Shown: piece after piece, positions 24,001-39,700 of the stretch
Layout: every line of letters begins with the position of its first letter
Position numbering within the stretch: the stretch's first letter is position 1
Assembly: GCF_025024155.1 (NCBI RefSeq)
Contig: NW_026251815.1
Location: 35,003-99,002, forward strand
Length of the DNA stretch: 64,000 nucleotides
Direction: 5' to 3'
DNA from: Gamsiella multidivaricata
Taxonomy: Eukaryota; Mortierellomycota; Mortierellomycetes; Mortierellales; Mortierellaceae
Position numbers and translations under genes: made by a program
Notes under the pieces: generated by a model
Database searches by the model: none
The model's input: the letters and a program-made list of their open reading frames with translations, nothing else
Told to the model about the DNA's origin: nothing

Positions 24001-24281
24001 ACGTACACACATACACATGTTCGCTTCCTCTCTCTCTATTCTCGAACGAGTTTCCTGACCCAGTCCAGCTATCCATCTTTCCGATCCGCGTGTTTGCAAC
24101 GCGTTGGGAAGTTGGGTTGAACAATCAATCCTAGAAGACAGGCAGTGAAAAGGATCCGAACCCGCCCCACAACAAAGAGAAATAAGATTCACCTTAACCC
24201 AAATTCCGCTTTGCTGCTTCTGCTCAGCCGGTTCCCACTATTTTTTTTTTTCAGTTACACCCCCTCTTCTCCCCTCCCTTG

Positions 24282-24289
24282 TATAAAAG
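24282..24289 (+). promoter_or_regulatory. TATA box of the SCP2 gene
   Basis: A perfect TATAAAAG lies 174 bp upstream of the start codon and is preceded by a C/T-rich strip, suggesting a strong promoter. Confidence 0.7.
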
Positions 24290-24455
24290 GGTTCCTCATC
24301 ACTCTGCAATTCCATTCCTCATCCACTTTCTCTCCTCATTCCTCCTCAACAGCCAAACGCCAGAACCAACCAAAACGCGTCTTACCGCACCAGCAGCAAT
24401 AACAGCAACAACAGCAACAGCAACGACAAAAAAAAAAAGCACACATCACACAATC

Positions 24456-25262
24456 ATGTCAACCTTCCAATCCGACGAAATCTTTGCTCGCCTCAACGAA
24501 GCCCTCGACGCCTTCACCCCCCAGGAGCGTCAGGACCTCGTCAAGCAAGTGAACGGCATCTTTGAATTCCAGGTCAAGAGGGACAAGTCCCCGAACGCCG
24601 AGGTCAAGGTCTGGCACGCCGAGGTCAAGAACCAAGGTATCATCAAACCAGGACCCGCCCCCGGTACCCCCGACATCACCATGTACCTCGTCGACGATGA
24701 CATGGTCGCCCTCGCCACGGGTGATCTCTCAGGCGCCCGTGCCTTCATCACCGACAGGATCGGACTCAAGGGCCCGATGATGATGGCCATGAAGCTCGAT
24801 GTGATCTTCCGATCCCTGGGCATGGGCCCACCCAAGGGTGCCGAGAGTGATTTGGGATACGATGGCTTCGAGTCGAGCTATTTGATTCTCCAGATTGCAG
24901 AGTACCTCCAGGTGCTTACGGAGGAGGAACGCAAGGCCGAGGTCGCGAAGGTCAAGGGCGTGTTCTTGTTCAATGTGAAGAACGGCAAGGGCGACACCGC
25001 GGTTTGGATGATGGACATGAAGAACGGCCTTGGTCAGATGAAGAAGGGCAAGATCGACGGACTGAAGCCGGATATTACACTGGAAATGAAGGATAAGGAC
25101 TTTGTGGATCTGTTCATGGGCAAGACCAACGGACAGAAGGCGTTCATGACGGGAAAGATCAAAGTCAAGGGCGCGATCATGTTGGCCTTGAAGCTGGACA
25201 CGATGATGAAGGATACACAGGAGAAGATTGGATTCTTTGGGCAGAAGCAGGCCAAGTTGTAA
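24456..25262 (+). CDS. Tandem SCP2 sterol-carrier protein with C-terminal peroxisomal signal
   Basis: The protein has 268 residues and no introns. ATG 24456 sits in CAATCATGTC after an A-rich leader. Two SCP2 domains follow each other. The first (about 1-130) has GIFEFQVKRD, WHAEVKN, PDITMYLVDDD and GLKGPMMMAMKLD; the second (about 140-262) has GVFLFNVKNG, WMMDMKN, PDITLEMKDKDF and KVKGAIMLALKLD. The protein ends in AKL, a type 1 peroxisomal targeting tripeptide. SCP2 domains bind sterols and acyl-CoAs and help peroxisomal beta-oxidation. Two SCP2 domains in one chain, without a thiolase or dehydrogenase partner, is less usual than the single-domain form. Strong codon bias toward C-ending codons and a good TATA box suggest high expression. 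Confidence 0.93.
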   Translation: MSTFQSDEIFARLNEALDAFTPQERQDLVKQVNGIFEFQVKRDKSPNAEVKVWHAEVKNQGIIKPGPAPGTPDITMYLVDDDMVALATGDLSGARAFITDRIGLKGPMMMAMKLDVIFRSLGMGPPKGAESDLGYDGFESSYLILQIAEYLQVLTEEERKAEVAKVKGVFLFNVKNGKGDTAVWMMDMKNGLGQMKKGKIDGLKPDITLEMKDKDFVDLFMGKTNGQKAFMTGKIKVKGAIMLALKLDTMMKDTQEKIGFFGQKQAKL

Positions 25263-26148
25263 AGTAGCCCCCCCAACACACACACACTTCTTTCTCGCTC
25301 CTTTATTTTTTTCAGCTCGATACCAATTATAAAACACCAACATCTCAATATATAAAAAAAAAAAAAACGTTTCTGTTGCTACTATGGATGAGTATATGCA
25401 CAAAAAGGATTCTATTTCGTCCTCATCCTCTGACTCTCTTCGGGGCTGTTTCAGTGGTATATACTCTCCTTCCTCCATGTTCTCTTTAAACGTCAGAATC
25501 CTGTCCACCCTTAATAAATCAGTGCATGAGCGTCTCTGAGCCTCTTGGCAGTCGTTGCACACACACATAGCCCCACGACCTTCAACACGAAGAGAGATGG
25601 AGACTACTAGTCTATTTACGTTCGGCACCAGGGACCCCCATTGTCTATGCCTCAACGTTGTATGAATCAACCCCCCCCCACCCCGAATCGTCATTGTTCT
25701 TAGGGCCGAGCACACGTATCAGGATGGAAAAACGTCTACCAGACGAGCTTGAATACACATTCGAAACGCGTAAGGTTAAGATCCAGTGAACAAGGTTGTA
25801 CGGCAGAGCAGAGTGCATATCAAAAGGGACATGCTCCTCCCTTCCACCTTTAGACAAAGAAAAAAAAAACGCGCATGAGATACTCGCGAACATCTCGTTT
25901 GCGGGGATGCCCTCCTCCACCCGTCGCGTACACATCCTTCACGCAAAAGCGAGTTTTCTATCCATGGTTCACGCTAATGCACACCAAAGCGTACTATATA
26001 CAACCGTAGAAAGTGTAGTTGTATAGACTATTATCCTGAATCATTTATTATAAGAACGACAAAGGCCACAAAAAACGAAATAGCAAACAATAACAGAGAT
26101 GGGAAAAGAGAAAACGCGGGAGATATGCATATAAGACTTGTCATTCGT
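25263..26148. other. Convergent intergenic spacer
   Basis: This 886-bp spacer lies between the 3' ends of the SCP2 gene and alanyl-tRNA synthetase. It includes a short A13 tract and a C-rich run. No gene is recognised. Confidence 0.6.
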
Positions 26149-29802
<3,654 letters not shown>

Positions 29803-30098
29803 TTCGGTTGACCTGTGAGGGGGCGGAGGAGTAGAAGGAGGTGGTAGGAGAGGGTGTAAGGAGGTAAGGGTTAGCTTGGTGGGATCGACTTGAGAGCGAG
29901 GTGGATTTGATTCGGTTCTCTGATCGGGCTGGGCAATGAAGACGTACGGTATGGAGAGAAGAAGAGGAGGAGAGGAAGCAAGGTACGGCAGCAAAAAAAG
30001 GACACAGAACAGGAGGACGACCAGAGAGGACCCTTTTATTGTTTGGCTGCGTCCTCGTCCCTGCAACAAAAAAAAATAAAATCCTGTGGCTTCAAACG

Positions 30099-30105
30099 TG
30101 ACTCA
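30099..30105. promoter_or_regulatory. TGACTCA element upstream of alanyl-tRNA synthetase
   Basis: This is the exact Gcn4/AP-1 consensus, 297 bp upstream of the cytosolic ALA1 start. A nearby inverted copy (ACTCAGG...CCTGAGT) makes a small dyad at 30101-30126. Gcn4-type factors activate amino-acid and some tRNA-synthetase genes under general control; here this is inference from one site. Confidence 0.35.
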
Positions 30106-30269
30106 GGGTGGACCCATCCTGAGTCTCCACTGAGTCCTGCACATACTGGCAAAGAAACGGTCTCTGCTCCTGCCGCTGCTGCTGCCGTTCGTATCGGATC
30201 CAGGATGCACTCGAAGGGCCACATGGCTCAACGCTTTATCGATATCTTGCTTCGAACTCGGACACCGGC

Positions 30270-30905
30270 GTTTACATCTAAAGGAGAGCTTGCTGATCAT
30301 AGTCTCAACATACATCGCATTCACGGTGTTCTTCGATGGGCGTATCAAGAACATCGGGTTAGTGCAGGGGAAAACAAGTATGGGCAATGTGTATGAATCC
30401 CTGATATTTCTTGTCTCTATTGCACCTGTCCTGCTTGCATTCTCCATAACAAGGGCTCAGGCAAGGTACGGAAGTAATGTAGTGTTCCTGATTGTCGTGA
30501 ACTCTTATGTGAACATATCCTATAGCTTTCAGTACGTTTTCGCTAAACCAAATGCAACTGAACTTTGGTTTATCTTGATTCAGTGGGTTCCAAAGCACGA
30601 GGATCCACAAAAACTCGGCGAAAAAAGAAGACTCCGTGAATACTCACTTGGAGATACTTCAGCATTACTAAAACATACCATTCAAGTCTTTTTTTTTCAC
30701 GAAAGCTGACGAGATCTGGTCCTTTTGCTTTGGCTAATTATCAACATCTCGGACGTGGCATATCTTGAGCGGCCCTATTTTCATATAATGCTGAGATTTT
30801 TTCTATTATCTCTTGTAGCGCAGACATCCTGGACACCATCAAAGAAAACTTTCTATAGACTGGCTCTGAAATCGTCCAAGATCAAGCACAGCGGTGTCAA
30901 CAGCT
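30270..30905 (+). pseudogene. Possible multi-pass membrane protein gene or relic, start not found
   Basis: An open frame from about 30270 to 30620 encodes three hydrophobic spans (LLIIVSTYIAFTVFF; YESLIFLVSIAPVLLAFSI; NVVFLIVVNSYVNISYSF). A possible intron has donor GTGAAT near 30635, a TACTAAAAC branch-like site and a T-rich end, with acceptor at about 30711. It joins in frame to a second block with two more spans (LVLLLWLIINISDVAYL; MLRFFLLSLVAQTSW) and a stop at 30905. No in-frame ATG is found upstream. It may be a decayed copy or a gene whose 5' exon I could not place. It is not matched to any family. Confidence 0.25.
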
Positions 30906-31652
30906 GACTTTTTTTTTTTTTTTTTACCGCTTTCCAGTTTGCAGGACTTCTTTATTGAAAGGCACGGAGTAGTTGCAGATTATGGATTTAGTGTTTTATA
31001 TACAGTTCAGAAACGGTAGCCCTTGTTCGTCGTCGACCCGAAATCCTCTCAGCGCCCGGAGACGATGTTTACCACGGAGATATCAAGGGTCACAGAAACT
31101 GATCGCACAAAGATCGCAGGGTGGATCTCGAAGACACTGCAGTAGCTTTGGAACTGGCATTCATGCTGTTATGTTATTATGTTAATACTCTGGATTGCGA
31201 CGCATGTACGTTTCAAATATGCTGTCTATGGACGCAGGATTTGAAAGTTTTCGATTAAACAGGGCATTGAATCTTGCGAAGATCGATAATCGATGCAAAG
31301 ACAGGAGGCTGGGCAACCAGAGTCAAACCAAAGATCCGGGATCTTCTGAGCACTTTGCAGTGTTCTTAACCGCGTACTTGTCTACATATTCGTTACTTTT
31401 AATAAAGCTACTGCTGGTGCGACAACTTTGCCTTGTCAGGTGACAAATTCCACCGAGCGCGTTTTACCTGGCGCCACGCCCGGGGCGCTTGTTCGTTCGT
31501 TTTGCTCCAACGCACACACAGCATCATCCCATCCTCGGCACCCATCCCCTTTCACGCCCCTAATCTCTCTCTCCCTCTCTCTCTCTCTCTCCTTCTCATC
31601 CCATCCATCCCATCCGCATCCGAAGCGCTTTCTCCTCCCTCTCAAATACACA

Positions 31653-33640
31653 ATGTCTTCAGCAGGCGCTGCCACGAGTTGGCGGACCAACTTTAGCAAC
31701 GTGCCGCCGTTGACAAAAAGCATATCCACAGCCATGACGGTCATGACCGCCTTAGGATTCGTCCTTCGCTTCAGAGATATGGCCCTGGTCAGCTATTCCG
31801 ACGACGATTCGGGTTTGGATCCTAGTGCTCCATATGCAAGTGCAGAGGGTACCATTATCTCGCTCCTTGCCCTGGTGCCCGTCTCGTAAGTGGTGGTTAC
31901 TGTATCAAGTGCTGTGTTAATTGCTGTGCAGTTCTCTGCCAAATGCTTTTTCAATTCACAATTGACAAAAACAAAGGGAGGGCAAAACTGACAGATCTAC
32001 CCCCATTTTGTTATGTTATTGTCCGCATGGCGGCATTAGAGCACCTTACCGGTTCTGGACGTTTGCTACAGCTTCGTTCTTTGAGAGGAGTATCATCCAG
32101 GCAAGCAAGCGATCTGCACTTTTGTCGCCACTAAAGATGTTCAGGAGGCTTTTCAGGAGGATCCATATCTCACGCTGTAATCCTTCTCTGTTTTCATTTC
32201 TCGTTTGAACGGTCAAATTAGTTTGCTATCAACACAGTGGTCCTGCTCGGGAGCGGCAAATATCTGGAACGTGCATGGGGATCACGCGAGTTCTTCAAGT
32301 TTTTGGCGGTGACCAGTGTCGGTAGCATGCTCGCCATCTACTTTACTTGTCTCTTCGAGTACATCGTTCGCGGTAACGAGGATCTATTGTACGGCAAATG
32401 CAATGAGGCAACACATGTTTTTTTTTTTTGTTCTTTCAACTTTCAAATAACGTCTTTGAGGGCTGATAAAAACGGATCACCATCTTGTTTTTTTTTCTTT
32501 GTCGAACTATCAGATACGATACACGGGTTTATGGACTGACTGCAGTCATGGCCGGATTCTTGATCGGCTTTAAGCAGCTCGTTCCTGAGCACCTTGTCAC
32601 CATGTGGGGCATCTTTTCGGTCCGTGTCAAGGTAACCTATCCGACTCCGTATGAAAGGCTGTAGGCATGGGATCGATCGATTGGGTACTAATACCATGGC
32701 ATTTCCTCTCACTTTTTTTTTTTTTTTTTTTTATACTTTAGACCCTGCCAATGTTCTTTGCCCTGTTCATGATTTTCGAAAGCCTGATCACGCGCAGTCA
32801 GGTTCAGCTCATGCTGGCCATGTATGGCCTGCTTATCTCCTGGATCTACTCGAGATTTTTCAAGATCCAGGATGGTATCCGTGGAGACCGCAGTGAAACC
32901 TTTTCCTTTGCATCCTTCTTTCCAGAGGCAGCACAGTACGTCAATTGCGCTCTATTTCAAAATCGAATGATTCTTTTTTTTACCTGGTGGTCGCTGATCT
33001 GTTTTTCGTCACCGTTTTTTTTTTTTTTTTTTTTCTCTTTTAGACCCCCTGTCAAAGCCGTGTCGAACCTCGTCTTTGGCATTTTGGTGCGACTTCGTAT
33101 CTGCACGCCATTGGGATTTGGTGCGAGCTTTGAGCGCGATCTTGAAAGCCCTCAGATGTCAGGCATGGTACTACCCATGACACAACCTGCTAGCCTGCGG
33201 GCAGAAGCAGAACGCAGAAGGTATGGATCGGGCTTTGCTGACATAGTCACAAAAGAAAAAAAGAAAGAAAGAAAGAAAAAAAAAATAAGCGATGGAGTTG
33301 TTGGCGATTACTTTATTAACACTGCTGTTTCTTTCTATCTTGTAGAGCATTGGCATTGAAGGCCTTGGATATGAGGCTACATGCGGCGGCAGGAAACAGC
33401 GCCAGTCTCCCAGGACTCAGTCAAAAGACCTTCTTGGGACCATCACCATCTGCAAACAACCCCATTTCCTTCCCATCAATACCAGCACAGTCCTCGTCCA
33501 CAAGCAAGCCGAACGACGAGAGCGACGTTCTGTTTGAAACGACAGCCCTGGATGAGGACCTCGACTCTACCAAGGGCTCCAAAAATAGCAGCGGCAGCAT
33601 TGGCACACCTAATACCGCATCTGGCGCAAAGAAGCAATGA
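31653..33640 (+). CDS. TMEM115-family rhomboid-like Golgi membrane protein
   Basis: Seven exons: 31653-31885, 32040-32100, 32222-32388, 32514-32631, 32742-32935, 33044-33220 and 33346-33640, giving 414 residues in phase. Family marks are YRFWTFATASFFERSIIQ, the GSGKYLERAWGSREFFKF block, GNEDLLY (completed across a splice), GFLIGFKQLVPEH and a rhomboid-like set of hydrophobic helices. A Ser/Pro-rich cytosolic tail follows. TMEM115 proteins are Golgi rhomboid-like proteins without catalytic residues, linked to retrograde transport. Exon 2 is followed by GCAAGC, a GC-AG intron needed to keep phase. Introns 4 and 5 contain T tracts of about 20 before the acceptor. A CT-rich leader precedes the ATG. 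The 3' end is 159 bp from the convergent MMS22 gene. Confidence 0.85.
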
Positions 33641-33799
33641 GAAGCCAAGACGCTTACATCGATATATAAACATAATGCCATGAGAGCTAATAAAGCTCTC
33701 CTGTATACTGATGGCGATTTGAGCAGGCAAAAGATTGAAGAGTAAATTACATTAAGATAGCGGTAGAAATACAAATGCAGCGAAGAAAAAAAAAAGCGT

Positions 33800-36700
33800 C
33801 TATACAAAAAGATCATCGAGACCCCGCATGAATGATGGCCCACTTCGATATTGTTCCTGATCTTGGCCTGCTGTGCTCACTGGTACCTCTGCTCGTATCG
33901 AGTCGCTGTCATGCCACGCTGCTCCGGTATCACCCCACTTAGCGAGAAACAATTGCCACTCACGACTTAGGCACCATCGGAGAATAGCCAAGGACTTCGG
34001 AGGTTGAAGTTGAGACGGGTCGGTTGCATGGTGCAAAATATGATACCAGACAGAATCATCTGTATCGTTCTGCTTAAATGGCACAAAACCATTAGAATAA
34101 GAAGATATCGCAGGCGGTTTCAGCAGTGTTCCTAGCGCCCGTTGGACTTGACGGTGGAGTCTCCCGTCCAGCGTAGAAATGGATTGGCCAAAGTCCAAAA
34201 ATGTGCTCTGGAAATTCCATAGTGCCCAGTGGTGTCTTTCCAGCTGTTGACCCAATCTTGCCTGGTCACGCTGCAGTGGATTAGCTGAGGTTGTATCGTT
34301 GCTAGTCCTTGTCGGATTGGCGCTTGGAGATAAAACATCCCCGGACCAGTTCTCCAAGGACGAAAGATTTTGGAGCTCACGGCGTACCAGCCCTTCAAAC
34401 GATGAAAACTGCGTGTGGCCTGAGAGAAACTCCTGAAAAGATGCCTCCATTGACACAGCATCCTGTGCTCCAGGAATCCGATCTGTGGTCGATAAGGAGC
34501 TCTTTATCAGTTCAGCCATGGTTCTTACGCGATTGTGATCCGGAAAACTTTCTGCGAATTCAACAGCGTTCTCCTCAATATCGTAGTCCTTTTCAAGAGG
34601 TCCACCAATGCTCATCATCAAGCAGTAGCCGTAGTCAAAAGCAAACTGAACCAACTCCAGCAGCGCTTCTCGCCATGACATATTTCGTTCATCTGTAAGA
34701 TAACAAGCAGTAAAGCGAAGAGTAGACAGATTAGACATGCATCTCCGAGGAACTTGAGCCATGCTGTCCTCACAATTATAGCTTACAAAAGGCGACATGC
34801 TCCCTCTGGATCTTCCGCGCCACTTTGACAATCGCTTCAATGGCCTGCAGTACATGGCCAAATAGATACAGTGCTCTCACAGAGTCTCTGCTGTCGTCCT
34901 GGGCGTAGTCCATATCATCGCCTTGAGCATTGAGATCGCCGAGACGCCTTCGAGTGCGCTCCATCCACAGATCATTGACTAGATCGAAACTGCCTGCCAA
35001 AGATTGCAACAGGGATGAGAACAGCATAGACGTTTCCTTTTGAAAACCTTCAAGCGCCTGTGTCATGGAATTATCTTCAAAGGATCCTGCGGGGATACTA
35101 GCCACCGAAGGAGTCCATGTCGGGGCGCCTGCGCTCAGGGAGCTAATATCGCTGGAAAGAGCTGCAATCAGAGACACCAACCATTGAATGACGGGCACTG
35201 ATATGACCATCAGGCTGGGCCGTTGCGGGCGTGCCCGTGCCATCGTGTGACCATGTTCCGCTCCAGCATCGGTCGGCACCAGCGTTGAGCAATAGCCCTG
35301 CTGGCTGTCTGGCCCCAGAAATGCGGTCAAAAGAGGTCGGAATATCGAAATAAAGACCATTGTCCTGAATGAACCCATAACAGTGTTCCTATGAAGCATA
35401 AATTTCAGACAAGTGAGAAAATCAATCCTACTAGTTCTAAATAGGTCTAAGAAATGCAGGCATTTGCATTACAGTACGGGTAACTGCACTCACCACTGCT
35501 TCCTATCTTCTGCCTCCAAAGCGACGTTCCTTAGGGAGCTGGTTAATGTTCGCAATGCCTCCTTACAATGATCGAAGGTGTCTTTCTGCTTGTCGAGCTG
35601 ATTCCCAAAGAGTGTTTGAACAGAGGACCTTGAAGGAGGTGTTGTCAGAGTAGAGGGTGGTACCCGCGCCGTGGTGGAAATGCTGTCGGTGCTCTGGCCT
35701 TTTGTAGTGCTGCCGTTACTCCCTGGCTGAATGCTGAAGAGTTGAGGTATGGTTGCAGTTGGCGATCTAGAAGCTGGCAAAAATCGCTCATTTGCGACTT
35801 CCAAGGCCAGTTGTTTGGTTAGCGTAGTGGTGGGCGCTTCTTTGTCCTGGTCAAAGTACTCATAGATAATTGATCCGGCATCCATGACCCTCAATCCAAA
35901 GTACGCGCTCGACTCCTCGCCATCCTTAGAGAGGGCGCGTAATCCAGCGCCAGGCACAGCGGGACGTGCATGAACACGGTTCTGAGAGAGCCAATCAAAC
36001 CGTAAACTAGTTTTGCCGGGAATGATCCTCAAAAGATTGATGATCATCTGCAGCAAATCCTGGAAGAACTGCTTCTCTCCTGCTTGATACAGATAGGCGT
36101 ATCCTCGGATCTTTTGGTGGATATAGACGCCATCCCTATTGCAGAAAGATACACGAAAATAAGTGGGCGTAAGTGCATTGCTCCCATAATTCCTATGAAC
36201 AATCTGACGAGCGGTGTTCACGTGCATTCGGGGCTGTGGAAAGTGGCGAGACGAGGTCAGGAAGTTCAGAATAGAGTCTTGTGGACCAGCGAGCTGAGAG
36301 CTTTGCATAACCAACCCACAATGCTGGATGACATGGCCTACAACATGGTGGGCCAAGTCCACATGTGTGATGTTTTCCCGCACCATCCGCCTCAACTCTA
36401 GTCTCTATAAACAATATGACAATACGCATTAACAGGCCGAGATGTTAAAAGCTTCGTATTCACAAGATATTTAAACATCATCCGGCTCACCTCGTAGTCC
36501 CTCTTGATTTGGTTGAGTAGCAAACCCAGATATGTTTGGTAGCGAGACTTGACAGAATGCGCTTGATAATATGCTTTTGGATCCGCAGAACCGGGGGTCG
36601 GCCGAACTGCCATGTAGTGCTCTCCAATGTTGCTTAGGACTTTGGCCAGTAGTTGCAGCCTCGATTCTTTGAACTCCTGAAACAGTTTCGCATTCTGGTT

Positions 36701-39700
36701 TGTATCCACAAGGCTGCGGTCCACATTTAATTCACCTGACCGACTGAGAACATCCTTGACCCCAGTACAGTTGTAGTCCAAGTGGGCGATCGGCAGATCT
36801 TTGAAAAGGTTACGACAAAGCACCGGTCCTTGAGCACTGACAGCATCCACTGCAGCAGAATCCACAATACTCAGTATGGCTTTCAAAAAGCGATGCTGTA
36901 CAGTCAGCTCGTGGACAGGAATGCTGACAGTACTGAACCAAACGCCGAGGAACATGTCCTCGTACGCCAATACAATGCCCGGGCTAGTTTCTGTCACCCG
37001 CATCGCCCAGACCAACTCATCCTGCAGTCTCCAGTGCTGTATCCAAGGACCGAGCCATGCTTCGCGCTTGAACGGGCTCGTTATGTCGCCCATCTTTATA
37101 CGACGATGATCAAGCAGGATGACGCTACAGTCGGCGTAAATCGAAAGGATTCGCTCCGCACCCTGTAGAGACATCGATGCCAGATTCGAAACTACCACTG
37201 CGGTTGGGTCGCCGGAGGAGGCAGTGTTTCGTCGTCCTGCGATTTGCATAGTAGCAAGATAGCCTGTGGGCCCAATCTGCTGCTGAGCCAAGTTTCCTGG
37301 TATCGTAGACCGTGTCTGTTGTTGTTGCTTATCATGAAGAGCTTGCTGCCGTGCCTTGATCAGCTTCTCTAGACTTGGATAAATCCACGACAGTATCGTC
37401 TTCGCTAGATCTTCATCCTGAGGAAGGACCACTGGTATATCCCTGGGCGGTATAGATGTGGCAGTTGCAGGCACGATGGTTGGCTTGCCCGGCTCCGGGG
37501 CCTTTACATCCGATGGTGGCGAGGGATCCAAGAGATCCATGTCGTCAAAGACAAACTGATCGAATTCCAGCGAAGAAAACTCATCGTCCATTGAAGTATT
37601 GGTGTAGTTCTGGCTGGTGTTCATGCCTTCTGCAGCCACAACCTCCTGTACCTTGCTCTTTGCCGCCTTGGTCATCACATGCTGGAGGTGCACAATATGA
37701 GACCCTCTGAGTGCCAAAAAACTCTCGACAATACCAAGTGCCTGCAGTCTCAGTTCCGGAGGGTATGCCTTATCGGGATGAAAGAAACGAGAGAGTCCTA
37801 GTTGCATCCATGGCATTAGCATTTATGTCAGCATTAGGGTTGCGGATCGGCATAAAAGAGCTTATGGTAGTCGATAACCAGGAACTTACTCTGATCGAGA
37901 TATGCGAGAGGCGGGTATGGAGACCCTCCAATATCAAGGTCCTGTTCGTTGCTCAATAAGCGACCGACATAGCTGAGTGCAGTTTCAATAAGAGCAGCCA
38001 CTGGGGCCCGGCGTTTGCTACGAGACACATAGCTGGTGCCTGCATCAGTCACTGCTAAATCTTCCTCAAACGCCTGGCATAAGAACTCCAGTCGTTCAAA
38101 ATAGTAATCCAAAATTTTCTTCGGCGATCGTCCGCCGTTCCCAGCGATGGCGCTGTGTTTATCCTGTCGCTGCCATGCTGTGCCAAGGTAAAAGATCGAC
38201 TCTAGCATGATTCTCCGGGATGCGTCATCGCTGCCTTCGAAGTTAAGTAGACTCTTCAGCTGACCAATATTGGATGGACGAATGGAATCCGGTACCAGAA
38301 GTGCAACTACAAGCACCAAATTACAAGGGTTGCACAAAGAGGAATACGTCTGCTCGCTCGAACCGGACGACGAGATGGTAGTGACGATGGCGGGCGAGAC
38401 GGATGAAAGTAGTCGCTTGCAGGCCCTCATCTTCTCTATCCTGCTTAACGCTTGGGATGATGTCCCCTGATTGGAGAGCGAGCCATTTGTCTGGAAGGCT
38501 GCACTTGCACTTGATGTCTGTAGCGTATCTGTAAACTCTCCGTCTGCGTAAATGGATTTGATCTGCCAATGGATCGTCTTTGCCAAGATTTTCAGGAATA
38601 CCTCAAAGCATCTATCATACTCGTCCATTGTCTCTACGAACGCCATATTGGGGCCGGACTCGGCTGGCTGACCTACTTGTGGATCATCCATTTCCTGTAC
38701 CTCGGCCCCCCTACGATCCAGGGTCGTTGCTGTGATCATCTGCTTCAAAAACTCTGGCAAACGATAGCCATGCTCCGTCGGCATATCCCGAAAGCCTCTG
38801 CCAGCAAAGTACCGATAGACAAACACGACGATATCCGCGCAAGGGGTCCAACCCCATGTATTGATTCGAGAGTGGCAGAATTGAAGCAACCTTCGCAAAT
38901 CACGCTCCGTCTCTGTACTTTCAGCAGGCATATGCTCCAACCAGCCTTTCTGAAGCAAAAATATGATCAGCTCCCAGTTCTCGGTTGTACGAATTGTAGC
39001 ATTGGAGCTTCCGTCTCTCTCAAACTGGTGAAGCCTGCAAACATCCTGCAGCAGTCCCATGACGTTGTTGCCCCGATCTTGCCACGAAGTAACTTCGACT
39101 ATTGTCCCGTCCTTCTCAACTGAGCCTTCATCCTTCAGCCATATATCCCGAACGCTCTTATTGAACAACGACCAAAAGCCCCCCGAGGAGCCATGCAATT
39201 CTCCATATCGGCTGAGCACTTGGATAAGACATACCCAGATCTCTAGTACGTCCTGGCCATGGATCACGCCGGGCGATGCCTGAAGTCGGTTCAACGATGC
39301 TGTAAGCTGCGTCCAGAGTCCAGAGCTACCTGTGCTAAGTAACTGGTGCAAAAGAGAACTGGCAGTGCTGTTGACCGAGTCCTGTCCATCATGTAACTCG
39401 TAGCTCGCGAGAATATACCATGTCACCAACGCCCATCTTGCCCAAAGCAGGAAGGTAGACATTTGTGGGTGGTGAGACTTGATGTGCATCGTCTCAAGAA
39501 GCGACGCCAGTGCATCAATGACTTTGAACTTGAAAATACTCAAGAACGAAATGCGCTCAGCAGGCGACGAGACCGCTAGGCGCTCCATCAAGAGTACAGT
39601 CATGTTCTCAAGTGCTAGTAAACAGGCAGAAAGCTCGCTTGATGCAATAAGTTCATTGCGGAGGTTGCTGACATCTTGAACTCGGAAAGACTCATGGATC

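Larger units (their letters stand above)
21882..24455. other. Divergent intergenic region rich in microsatellites
   Basis: This 2.6-kb spacer lies between the retropepsin-like gene (-) and the SCP2 gene (+). It carries several simple-sequence arrays listed separately, purine/pyrimidine asymmetric stretches and the SCP2 promoter. Open frames here are made of repeat-derived residues and are not believed. Confidence 0.6.

Noticed and set aside
24729..25715. Long minus-strand frame opposite the SCP2 gene
   Set aside because: Antisense shadow of a codon-biased gene; the sense frame has two clear SCP2 domains.
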